Assembly (NCBI GenBank): GCA_910584915.1 | Contig: CAJUDM010000044.1 | Coordinates: 1 to 18,699 of the forward strand | Direction: 5' to 3' | Source of the DNA: an uncultured Lachnospiraceae bacterium | GTDB lineage: Bacteria > Bacillota > Clostridia > Lachnospirales > Lachnospiraceae | DNA length: 18,699 bases | Shown: positions 1-6,559 of the stretch, in pieces | Numbering within the stretch: the first letter of the stretch is position 1 | Layout: each line of letters starts with the position of its first letter | Position numbers and translations under genes: made by a program | The notes under the pieces: model-generated | The model's database searches: none | Told to the model about the DNA's origin: nothing | The model's input: only the letters and a program-made list of their open reading frames with translations

Positions 1-54
<54 letters not shown>

Positions 55-134
55 AGATCCATGCCCCCGGCATAGCTGCGCCTTGTGCTATACATCCACT
101 TCACAAGGCTCACCCCATGTCTGGCGACAATTCA

Positions 135-205
135 AGCGGGTGATGGGAATCGAACCCACGTGTCCAGCTTGGAAGGCTGGTGTTCTACCATTGAACTACA
201 CCCGC
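135..205 (-). tRNA. tRNA-Gly (anticodon TCC)
   Basis: A complete 71-nt cloverleaf can be folded on the minus strand. The acceptor is GCGGGTG/CACCCGC, the anticodon stem is CCAGC/GCTGG with loop CTTCCAA (anticodon TCC), and the T-arm carries GGTTCGATTCC. The discriminator base is T, usual for bacterial glycine tRNAs. The 3' CCA is not encoded. It sits between tRNA-Pro and tRNA-Arg in the same transcription unit. Confidence 0.95.
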
Positions 206-249
206 ATATCACAACTATTTCCCCGAACTATAAACTGCAGTGTTTCCAA

Positions 250-324
250 TCGAGGTGACAGGATTCGAACCTGCGGCCTCCTGGTCCCAAACCAGGCGCT
301 CTAGCCAAGCTGAGCCACACCTCG
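250..324 (-). tRNA. tRNA-Pro (anticodon TGG)
   Basis: A complete cloverleaf reads on the minus strand. The acceptor is CGAGGTG/CACCTCG with discriminator A, the anticodon stem is CCTGG/CCAGG with loop TTTGGGA (anticodon TGG), and the T-arm carries GGTTCGAATCC. CCA is not encoded. This is the first gene after the consensus promoter at 388-416. Confidence 0.95.
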
Positions 325-387
325 GCGCTTTTCTCAGGCACGTTTCATCTCCCGGCTCACAGCATCCCTAACTGTGACGCAAGAGTT

Positions 388-416
388 ATTATATAATACC
401 GCCCTTTCCCTGTCAA
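388..416 (-). promoter_or_regulatory. Consensus sigma-A promoter of the tRNA Pro-Gly-Arg operon
   Basis: Read on the minus strand, a perfect TTGACA (416-411) is separated by exactly 17 nt from a perfect TATAAT (393-388). Transcription should start near 381, about 55 nt before tRNA-Pro. A fully consensus promoter fits the high expression needed for stable RNA. Confidence 0.9.
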
Positions 417-438
417 GAAATTTTTTTATTTTTCTGAT

Positions 439-465
439 TTTTTTATGTCATGCTTTTTTATGTCA
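439..465 (-). repeat. Short A-rich direct repeat after the CotH gene
   Basis: On the minus strand the 12-mer TGACATAAAAAA occurs twice, 15 nt apart, just after the stop codon of the CotH-family gene. A weak GGAATG/CATTCC pairing spans the stop codon, but the tail is A-rich rather than U-rich, so I do not call a terminator. It may simply be low-complexity sequence. Confidence 0.4.
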
Positions 466-486
466 CGGTGAAACCGGAATGCCGGA

Positions 487-2094
487 CTACATTCCCCACT
501 GACCGTCCAGCCAGTTCTTTCTCTCCTCCAGAAACGCACGCATCTCCTCCGCGCCCTGCTCCCAGGTATTGATCCCCCGGCAACGGTTATCCATTCTCGC
601 TGCCGTCCGGATCTTCTCTGTGTATTCATCGTACCCTTCTTCCAGAAAATCCTCCAGCCAGGGACTATAACGCTCCTCGTAGCACTCCTCCACGGCGGCA
701 TAAAACTCCGGCTTCCCGTAAAGTGCCCTGTTCCACCCCGCCTGATTGACATAAAAGCCTTCCGGATCATGAAGATTACCCTCTTCGCCAAAACCGCCGC
801 TGTTTCCAAGCGCCAGATCGTAATCCCACACCGGTCCGGCATAAAGCCTGTCCGCGTATCTCGGTTTATAGAAGAAGACACTCGAGGAATTGGCATCGAT
901 ATTTTTACTGATCTCATCCAACACATAGCGCCCCGCGAAGGAATCGATGTCAGCCATCTCCGTGTAGGCGAGCCCCGCCCTTCCGACATCCAGAGCCTCC
1001 CCCTCAGGGACACGGCCGTCCGCCGCAAAGAGCGCGCTCTCAAAATCCTGCACAAAGGCATAAATATACTGGATCTGCTCCACGGAAGAATACGCCGGGC
1101 TCTTTACCACCACATTCTGCCCATTTCTCGTCAGAAATTTGCTGGGCTCCGCCGCATATCTGAGCGGATACTCCATCTCTAACAGATAGCCGCCCTCTAT
1201 ATTTTTCGGATTCTCCGGCAGAAACCACCCCTGCAGCAGCGTCTCCTCCCCTGCTGCCAGTGTATAATTCATGTAACTGCCCACATCGCCGTTCAGCTCC
1301 CTGCTCTCCTCCTCCAGATAACCGATCTCCAGCCGCCCCGGCGCGATATCCACCTTCTCTGACAAAAGATACAGCCCCTGATACTCACCGTTCACATACA
1401 GATCCGCCCACTCACAGCTTAAGGCCCCGGGCATCCCGCATTCCTTCGCCATATCCAGGAACAGTTTGTTCCGCATCATCGAGGGATCCTTCACATTGGA
1501 GATCAGCAGCCATTTTTTCGACGGATCCATCCCGAGCAGAGAGGCTTTTTCCGACAGCTTTATCAGCCAGGATTTCTTGTTTTCATACCATGTCGAATTT
1601 CCATGTCCGTGCATGGCATCTATCTCCCCCCGGAAGGATATCCTTCCCGCTGGAGAAAACACCGTCAGTTTTCCCGCACTCTCCTCTTCCTTGTCCGCCT
1701 CCAGTTCCTCCAGAGGCGAGTCGGTCTCTATCCAGAGGCAGGGCATATTCCCGGACTGCCATACTTCCGCCTCCACCGTCTCCCCGCCAGTCCTCACCAG
1801 GACTTTATCCGGCTCGCTCTCTGAGAGGATGGCCTCTCCCTCCTGCCCGTCCGGCATCCGGACATCCACATCGGAAACCCCCGCGAAAGAGGGCAGAAAA
1901 AGGCAGCACCCGCTGCCGCTTTTGTCACTCTGGACGGAGATTGTCAGCCGTCCGGCAGACGCCGTCTGGGGCATTCCGGTTAAAAGGTACACGAAAAAAG
2001 ATGCCGCCGTCAATAAGAGCACCCTCGCCGCCATTCCTGCCATTTTGATATGATCCCGCTGCCTTTTAAAAGCTTTTTCCACATCGTCTCCCAT
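487..2094 (-). CDS. CotH kinase family protein (spore-coat-type protein kinase), secreted or membrane-anchored
   Basis: This encodes about 535 residues. CotH proteins are atypical kinases; in Bacillus, CotH phosphorylates coat proteins during sporulation. Family landmarks visible are the GNSTW motif (about 165-169) followed by KKSWLIKL with the presumed ATP-binding lysine, YVNGEYQGLYLLSEKVD in the middle, and WDYDLALGN (about 423-431) holding the metal-binding and catalytic acids. An N-terminal hydrophobic stretch (about residues 23-45) ending in TASA looks like a signal peptide. The start is uncertain. An upstream ATG at 2175 would overlap the previous gene by 50 bp, and an ATG at 2043 starts close to the hydrophobic stretch; I chose 2094 because it clears the neighbour. 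It is the last gene of the operon starting at 5465. Its target is unknown: no CotB- or CotG-like substrate is in the window. Confidence 0.88.
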   Translation of the reverse strand: MGDDVEKAFKRQRDHIKMAGMAARVLLLTAASFFVYLLTGMPQTASAGRLTISVQSDKSGSGCCLFLPSFAGVSDVDVRMPDGQEGEAILSESEPDKVLVRTGGETVEAEVWQSGNMPCLWIETDSPLEELEADKEEESAGKLTVFSPAGRISFRGEIDAMHGHGNSTWYENKKSWLIKLSEKASLLGMDPSKKWLLISNVKDPSMMRNKLFLDMAKECGMPGALSCEWADLYVNGEYQGLYLLSEKVDIAPGRLEIGYLEEESRELNGDVGSYMNYTLAAGEETLLQGWFLPENPKNIEGGYLLEMEYPLRYAAEPSKFLTRNGQNVVVKSPAYSSVEQIQYIYAFVQDFESALFAADGRVPEGEALDVGRAGLAYTEMADIDSFAGRYVLDEISKNIDANSSSVFFYKPRYADRLYAGPVWDYDLALGNSGGFGEEGNLHDPEGFYVNQAGWNRALYGKPEFYAAVEECYEERYSPWLEDFLEEGYDEYTEKIRTAARMDNRCRGINTWEQGAEEMRAFLEERKNWLDGQWGM

Positions 2095-2125
2095 GCGCCT
2101 GCACCATCGGACACCGCAATCAGGT

Positions 2126-2626
2126 TCAGTCCCTCTCCAGATAGTGTATCGTAACCTCCGCCTTCCCCTCCTCATCGATCTCCATGAGCGCGTAGGAAGG
2201 TTTTCTCCCCTCCTGCCTTGGATAGGACAGGCTTCCCGGATTTACCGCCAGGATTTTGCCGTTATCATCCACCACCGGACGATGTGTATGCCCGTAAAAT
2301 ACCATCTGATATCCCCGCGCCGCGGCTTCCTGTTTCAAAAATTCATTGCTCACGGAAATATAATAATTGTGCCCATGGGTCACAAGTGCTTTGTAGGGAC
2401 CGATCTGGATCTCCACATCATTTTTCAGATTGGAAAAGAAATCATTGTTCCCTGCCGCCATGACAAGGGGGCAGTTATTTACCATCCTCACCGCATTCTC
2501 AAATTCGTGCTCCTGCCCCTCCACATCCCCGCAATGAATGACGAGGGACACCGGCCTTGTCTGCTCCAACGCCCTGTAAAAATTCTCTCCCTGCCTGTGA
2601 GTATCGCTCACGATCAATACTTTCAT
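2126..2626 (-). CDS. YfcE/MJ0936-family metallophosphoesterase
   Basis: A compact phosphodiesterase of 166 residues, the usual length for this family, which cleaves phosphodiester model substrates with Mn2+ or similar metals; the physiological substrate is generally unknown. All metal-ligand motifs of the calcineurin-like fold are visible in order: DTH (D8, H10), GD (D34), GNND (N60), HGH (H84, H86) and GHTH (112-115), followed by the family-typical NPGS. No signal peptide is present, so it is cytosolic. It lies 55 bp downstream of rdgB; this pairing of rdgB with a YfcE-type gene recurs in Firmicutes and suggests co-transcription. The ribosome binding site is weak (GAGAAAGAG), consistent with expression inside an operon. 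Confidence 0.93.
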   Translation of the reverse strand: MKVLIVSDTHRQGENFYRALEQTRPVSLVIHCGDVEGQEHEFENAVRMVNNCPLVMAAGNNDFFSNLKNDVEIQIGPYKALVTHGHNYYISVSNEFLKQEAAARGYQMVFYGHTHRPVVDDNGKILAVNPGSLSYPRQEGRKPSYALMEIDEEGKAEVTIHYLERD

Positions 2627-2681
2627 CTCTTTCTCATCCTCCGCACACAGACTGCGGGCAGCTTCCCGCCCCGGCAGTCTT

Positions 2682-3287
2682 TCACTCCGCCAGCTTCTCC
2701 TTCATGGCGCGCAGAGCGCACCCCCGATGGCTGATCTTATTTTTTTCTTCCGGGGACAGCTCCGCCGAACTGCAGCCAAACTGTGGCAGGTAAAAGATCG
2801 GATCATAACCGAAGCCGTTCTCACCCCTGGGTTCATAACCGATCCTCCCCTCCATCACGCCCTCCGTCGTCAGCACCTCCCCGTTCGGAAAGACCGCCGC
2901 GATGGCACAGACAAACCTGGCGCTCCGTTTCTCCTCTGGTACCTCTGCAAGACGCTTTATCAGATCGGCGTTTTTCACCAGATAAGATGTATCGTGCCCC
3001 AGATAGCGGGCGGAATAAATTCCGGGCTCCCCGTTCAGGGCATCGATCACAAGCCCCGAATCATCCGCCATAACAAGGGCATCCCGCCAGGTTTCAGATT
3101 TTGCCGCCTCCTTTGCCACCGCCTGCGCCTTCATTACAGCGTTCTCCTCAAATGTACTCCCGTTCTCCTCCGCCTCCGCGAAAATGCCCGCCTCCTTCAT
3201 GGTCACCACCTGTGCTTCCATGTCCCGCAGGATCTCCCTTACCTCTGCCACTTTATCTTTATTTCCCGTTGCAAATATAATCTTCAT
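2682..3287 (-). CDS. rdgB: XTP/dITP pyrophosphatase (RdgB/HAM1 family)
   Basis: A 201-residue house-cleaning enzyme that hydrolyses non-canonical purine triphosphates (dITP, XTP, ITP) to the monophosphate, keeping them out of DNA and RNA. Family motifs are all present: TGNKDK near the N-terminus (substrate triphosphate binding), ADDSGL (about 74-79, catalytic Asp), GENGFGYDPIF (about 155-165) and SHRG near the C-terminus (base recognition). The reading frame is open 10 codons further upstream, but the family begins with MKIIFATGN, so I place the start at 3287, one base after the TAG stop of the preceding gene. The end of that gene (GAGGA) supplies the ribosome binding site, so the two are probably translationally coupled. 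Confidence 0.96.
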   Translation of the reverse strand: MKIIFATGNKDKVAEVREILRDMEAQVVTMKEAGIFAEAEENGSTFEENAVMKAQAVAKEAAKSETWRDALVMADDSGLVIDALNGEPGIYSARYLGHDTSYLVKNADLIKRLAEVPEEKRSARFVCAIAAVFPNGEVLTTEGVMEGRIGYEPRGENGFGYDPIFYLPQFGCSSAELSPEEKNKISHRGCALRAMKEKLAE

Positions 3288-3288
3288 C

Positions 3289-4302
3289 CTACAGTTCCTC
3301 AAATATTTCAGCAACACCGCTGCAGATGCCCTCCGCTATCCTCTCCTGGTAGGCATCTGTCAAAAGCAGCGCTCCTTCTGTCTCATGGCTCACATATCCG
3401 GGACATATGATCACTGCCGGGATCTCCAGTTCCCGCAGGATACCGTCTTCCATCTCAACAAGCCCCAGAGCCTTTCCTTCTATGGCAGTGACCAAAGACT
3501 GCTCCATCCGGTCTGCAAGGTCTCCGTTTGTCAGCCAGGGGCGGAAATACAGACTGTTATAGCAGACATAACTGCCAAAACGCGCTGTATCCTCATCCCG
3601 ATCAAATGTAAGTCCCAGGTACAGGCCCGCCCCGGTCTCCTCCGCCAGCATCAGCGTGTTCTTTAAAGCCGCCTCCCCGCTTCCCCCGGAAGCGCTGTAC
3701 ACCCGGAAATCATCCGCCTCCAACAGCGCACGGCACTTCTTCTCTAAACTCTCAAGCGCCTCCCTCTCCCGGGCATTCAGCCGCTCTATCTCCTTCGTTT
3801 CCAATATGACAACCTTGTCATAACGTTCCGACGGCCTGTACAGGTTTACCTGCAGATATCCTTTGTCCAGAATACTCTCATACTCATACAGCTCCGACAA
3901 CTGCAGATACAGCGTGACGCCTTCGCTCTCCACCGTGTAGGACGCCGCCTCCACCGGCTCAACAAAGCCCGTTATCCGATTGTTTTCATAAAAAAATCCT
4001 GAGGCGCCGCGGACAGATATCACCAGCCGCCTCTCCGCGTACCTGTTCTCCATCGTGATATTCTCCGGCGATATGGAGTTCTCCATCGGTATCCTGAGGA
4101 ACATTCCTTCCTCCCCGCTCTCACGCAGGGAAAGTTCATGTCCCGGCAGTTCCTCCGAAAAAGCCAGTCCCGCTGTGTCCGAAACGCTGCCCGTATCCGC
4201 GATGACCACACTTTTGTTTACTCCCAGCCAGATCACAAGCCCAAACATTACAGCCAGGATCCCTCCCCCGAGAAAGGCGCTCCATCTCATCAGTCTTCTC
4301 AT
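3289..4302 (-). CDS. Membrane-anchored AMIN/amidase_3-like protein, probably catalytically inactive
   Basis: The protein has 337 residues, with an N-terminal hydrophobic anchor (about 10-28), a beta-rich middle (about 60-155) resembling an AMIN-type cell-wall-targeting domain, and a C-terminal part (about 160-337) that follows the layout of N-acetylmuramoyl-L-alanine amidase_3. The Zn-binding and catalytic residues of that family appear to be missing. The usual DAGHGG region is VVILETKEI, the SIHxN region is LGLTFDRDE, and the PAVLVExGFxSN motif is PAVIICPGYVSHETE with the catalytic Glu replaced by Cys. I therefore infer a non-enzymatic relative that may bind peptidoglycan or regulate an active amidase. 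It overlaps the methyltransferase by ATGA (4 bp) and abuts rdgB. The fold assignment rests on pattern and is only moderately secure. Confidence 0.7.
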   Translation of the reverse strand: MRRLMRWSAFLGGGILAVMFGLVIWLGVNKSVVIADTGSVSDTAGLAFSEELPGHELSLRESGEEGMFLRIPMENSISPENITMENRYAERRLVISVRGASGFFYENNRITGFVEPVEAASYTVESEGVTLYLQLSELYEYESILDKGYLQVNLYRPSERYDKVVILETKEIERLNAREREALESLEKKCRALLEADDFRVYSASGGSGEAALKNTLMLAEETGAGLYLGLTFDRDEDTARFGSYVCYNSLYFRPWLTNGDLADRMEQSLVTAIEGKALGLVEMEDGILRELEIPAVIICPGYVSHETEGALLLTDAYQERIAEGICSGVAEIFEEL

Positions 4303-5465
4303 CCGGCACTCTCCCCGGCTTTCTTTTTTCTCGGCGGTTTAGGACCCTGATACTGATAAAAATACGTTTTCATCATCCCGTTGTATATCTTTCTGTTTTT
4401 ATCCGCCTTCCTGCCGATATCATTCTCTGTTCCCCCGTAAGCGGAGATCAGATACATGGACCAGCTGTCCAGGCTTTTAAACCGTTCCCCGAGGGTACGG
4501 TAAAGTTCCGGCAGTTTCTCCTTATCCTGAAGCCGCTCTCCGTAGGGAGGGTTGGTGATCAGAAATCCGTATTTTTTCGGATGGCTCAGTTCACCTACCG
4601 GCCTTCTCTGAAAATGGATCAGTCTCTCCACACCCGCCCGCTTCGCATTCTCCCGCGAAATCGCTACCATGGAGTCATCGATATCATACCCCTGGATATC
4701 CGTATCCACCGAAAGATCCACCAGGTCGTTCGCTTCCTCCAGCACATCCTCCCACTCTTTCGGGGAGATCAGATGCTCCCAGTCCTCCGACAGAAAGTTC
4801 CTGCTCAGTCCCGGCGCCATATTCGCAGCCATCATGGCAGCCTCGATCGGGAAAGTGCCGCTGCCGCAAAACGGATCCACGAGGATCCTGTCCCTGTTCC
4901 AGGGTGTCAGCATGATCAGCGCTGCCGCCAGGTTTTCCGCGATGGGCGCTTTAGCTGTCAACTTCCGGTACCCTCGCTTATGTAGAGATTCCCCTGTGGT
5001 GTCAAGTCCGACAGACACTATGTCCTTCCGGATAAATACCCTCAGAGGAAAACTGTTTCCCTCCTCCGTGAACCAGTTTATATGATACACATCCTTCAAC
5101 CGTTCCACGATCGCTTTTTTCATGACGGACTGGATGTCGGAGGGGCTGAACAGGCTGCTTTTCACGCTGGCGGCTTTCGCCACCCAGAACTTTCCGTCCC
5201 TGGGAATATAACTCTCCCAGGGCAGCTCTTTTGTCCCCTGGAACAGTTCCTCAAAAGTGGCGGCAGGAAAATTTCCCACTCTGATCAGGACTCTCTCCGC
5301 CGTTCTCAGATAAAGGTTTGCCCGGCAGACAGCCTCCTCATCGCCCTCAAAAAGGACCCTGCCGTCCTCCACCTGCAGGATCTCATATCCCAGTTCCGTG
5401 ATTTCTTTCTTTAACACCGCTTCCAGCCCGAAATGGCAGGGAGCTATCAATTCAAATTTTCTCAT
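4299..5465 (-). CDS. THUMP-domain class I SAM-dependent rRNA N2-guanine methyltransferase (RlmL/YpsC type)
   Basis: A 388-residue RNA methyltransferase. The N-terminal part (about 1-165) is a ferredoxin-like plus THUMP RNA-binding region (MRKFELIAPCHFGLEAVLK... is typical). The C-terminal Rossmann domain has the SAM motif DPFCGSGT (197-204) and the catalytic NPPY motif in TNPPYGER (304-311), which marks N2-guanine or N6-adenine methylation. The length and ends match the Firmicutes YpsC/RlmL family, related to the E. coli enzyme making m2G2445 in 23S rRNA; the exact target base here is inferred. The C-terminal tail is Lys/Pro-rich. It is the first gene of a five-gene minus-strand operon and has its own near-consensus promoter immediately upstream. 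Confidence 0.93.
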   Translation of the reverse strand: MRKFELIAPCHFGLEAVLKKEITELGYEILQVEDGRVLFEGDEEAVCRANLYLRTAERVLIRVGNFPAATFEELFQGTKELPWESYIPRDGKFWVAKAASVKSSLFSPSDIQSVMKKAIVERLKDVYHINWFTEEGNSFPLRVFIRKDIVSVGLDTTGESLHKRGYRKLTAKAPIAENLAAALIMLTPWNRDRILVDPFCGSGTFPIEAAMMAANMAPGLSRNFLSEDWEHLISPKEWEDVLEEANDLVDLSVDTDIQGYDIDDSMVAISRENAKRAGVERLIHFQRRPVGELSHPKKYGFLITNPPYGERLQDKEKLPELYRTLGERFKSLDSWSMYLISAYGGTENDIGRKADKNRKIYNGMMKTYFYQYQGPKPPRKKKAGESAG

Positions 5466-5471
5466 AAACCT

Positions 5472-5500
5472 ATATTAAATTAGGATATTTGCTCTGTCAA
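5472..5500 (-). promoter_or_regulatory. Sigma-A promoter of the methyltransferase operon, with almost no leader
   Basis: On the minus strand TTGACA (5500-5495) is followed after 17 nt by TAATAT (5477-5472). An alternative -10, TTTAAT, sits two bases nearer. The ATG of the methyltransferase begins at 5465, only 6 nt beyond the -10 box, so transcription should start at or within a few bases of the start codon. There is no room for a normal ribosome binding site. Confidence 0.75.
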
Positions 5501-5539
5501 CAAAAACGTAACAGATAGGAGATCTATATTTCCCGTGAA

Positions 5540-5582
5540 AATAAGAAGAGGAAAGCTTTCGCTCTCCCCCTCTGCTTCCTCT
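5540..5582 (-). terminator. Terminator-like hairpin after the 44-residue protein
   Basis: Minus strand: AGAGGAAGC (5582-5574) pairs with GCTTTCCTCT (5556-5547) with one bulged T, followed by TCTTATTTTC. The stem begins inside the stop codon of the small gene. The U tract is modest, so strength is uncertain. Confidence 0.55.
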
Positions 5583-5716
5583 TAGTAATTGTTGCTGCTG
5601 TTCTTGCAGTTTTCAGAAGAATTGGATGAATTCTTGTTGCTGTTCTGATTCTGGTTCTGGTTCTTCTGAGATTCGTTCTGAGAATTCCCTGTTTTGTTTG
5701 TGTCATTCTTAGACAT
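5582..5716 (-). CDS. 44-residue Asn/Gln/Ser/Lys-rich small protein, probable forespore (SASP-like) protein
   Basis: ATG at 5716 to TAA at 5584-5582 gives 44 residues starting MSKNDTNKTG and ending SSNNY. The sequence is dominated by Asn, Gln, Ser and Lys, with a QNQNQN run and a single Cys. It has no hydrophobic segment and is expected to be disordered. A strong ribosome binding site (AGGAGG) lies 7 nt before the ATG, and an exact sigma-G-type promoter sits about 75 nt upstream, so expression in the forespore is inferred. The composition resembles gamma-type small acid-soluble spore proteins, but I see none of their sequence repeats, so I do not assign it to that family. A terminator-like hairpin follows directly, making it a single-gene unit. 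Confidence 0.8.
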   Translation of the reverse strand: MSKNDTNKTGNSQNESQKNQNQNQNSNKNSSNSSENCKNSSNNY

Positions 5717-5791
5717 ATGCATACCTCCTGAATTTTTGTATCCTCCGCCTTCCTGATCAGCAAAACGGAAAATATTTTTTATTACAGTCAG

Positions 5792-5821
5792 TAGTATGCC
5801 TCACATATTCAAAGTTTATAC
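5792..5821 (-). promoter_or_regulatory. Sigma-G (forespore) type promoter
   Basis: Minus strand: GTATA (5821-5817), an 18-nt spacer, then CATACTA (5798-5792). This matches the published B. subtilis sigma-G consensus GHATR-N17/18-CATNHTA at every defined position. The predicted start near 5785 gives a leader of about 70 nt before the Asn/Gln-rich small protein. Sigma-F recognises similar sequences, so the exact forespore factor is uncertain. Confidence 0.7.
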
Positions 5822-5925
5822 ATGAAATTTTAAATTTTCTTTCTCTCCGCATGCTATGAGCCGGGCGCCGTATTGAAAGCCGGCCGAAGGCAGACATGAA
5901 CATATCAGCGAATACCGCAGGGGAT

Positions 5926-5954
5926 GATACTCCACTGCTCTGCGGCAGAGTATC
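5926..5954 (-). other. Inverted repeat just after the DUF1700 gene
   Basis: GATACTC (minus strand, 5954-5948) pairs with GAGTATC (5932-5926), starting 4 nt past the stop codon. It may stabilise or end the transcript, but it is not followed by a U tract. I see no gene between here and the sigma-G promoter. Confidence 0.35.
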
Positions 5955-5958
5955 CGGA

Positions 5959-6399
5959 TCATCGAAGCTGCCTGATCAGGCGGTAAACTCCTGTGGCCAG
6001 CACGATCAGAAGAATAAACGGAAACAGCGCCTGCAATACGGTAAACACCACAAACAGCACAAACGCCGTGATCAGCACCGACATCATCGTATGCAGCCAA
6101 TGAGGCCTCTCACGATACCACTGTTTAAAGCTTTTGCCGCTGCCGCCGGCAGGAATCTCCCCGCTGCCGTCCTCACCATATGTCTCCGAACCCTCCGCAT
6201 ATTTGTTTGCCTCAATAATGGTTTTGGCAAGAAGCCTTGGGTCTCCGAGGCCTTCTAACACTTCTTCCTCGCTCCTGCCCTGACGAAGCTGTATCTCTAT
6301 ATACTCTTCATAATAGCGAATATTATCTTCTACTGTTGTCGCCGGAACCTTTCCGGTAAGCGCCGTGCGCAGCGTACTGATAAATTCATATCTGTTCAT
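5959..6399 (-). CDS. DUF1700 family membrane protein (HAAS signalling domain)
   Basis: The protein has 146 residues. Residues 1-65 form the helical domain typical of DUF1700/HAAS (MNRYEFISTLRTAL..., YYEEYIEIQLRQGRSEEEVLEGLGDPRLLAKTII). A Gly/Ser/Glu-rich linker (about 70-90) follows, then one or two membrane helices at about 103-142 ending in a basic tail. DUF1700 genes in Firmicutes usually sit beside a PadR-type repressor and are thought to take part in membrane-stress or envelope signalling. No PadR gene is present here, so its partner is unknown. The ribosome binding site is not ideal: an AGAGGA lies about 14 nt from the ATG, with a five-codon ATG...TGA mini-frame between them that overlaps the start. 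Confidence 0.85.
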   Translation of the reverse strand: MNRYEFISTLRTALTGKVPATTVEDNIRYYEEYIEIQLRQGRSEEEVLEGLGDPRLLAKTIIEANKYAEGSETYGEDGSGEIPAGGSGKSFKQWYRERPHWLHTMMSVLITAFVLFVVFTVLQALFPFILLIVLATGVYRLIRQLR

Positions 6400-6491
6400 G
6401 AAATATGTTCCATTCCTCTTCTCTGCTTCGTGTTAAATGACCACTTTTAAAGAAGTGTATCACATCCTGATATGCTTTTCCATAAAACGAA

Positions 6492-6533
6492 TATAAAAAA
6501 TACATAAACAGTGTGGCAAAATGTCACTGTTTA
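6492..6533 (-). terminator. Rho-independent terminator of the cardiolipin synthase gene
   Basis: Minus strand: TAAACAGTG (6533-6525), an 11-nt loop, then CACTGTTTA (6513-6505): nine perfect base pairs, followed by TGTATTTTTTATATT. It starts 27 nt after the cls stop codon. Confidence 0.85.
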
Positions 6534-6559
6534 CGCAGCGATAGCTGCATATCTGCTGT

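Noticed and set aside
1260..2053. Long plus-strand open frames antisense to the CotH gene
   Set aside because: They are Pro/Ser/Arg-rich mirror frames of a clear minus-strand gene, without ribosome binding sites or recognisable domains.
5524..5763. A 79-codon frame overlapping the small Asn/Gln-rich gene
   Set aside because: It is an Arg/Thr-rich out-of-frame reading of the same DNA; the 44-codon frame has the AGGAGG site, and the terminator-like hairpin begins at its stop codon.
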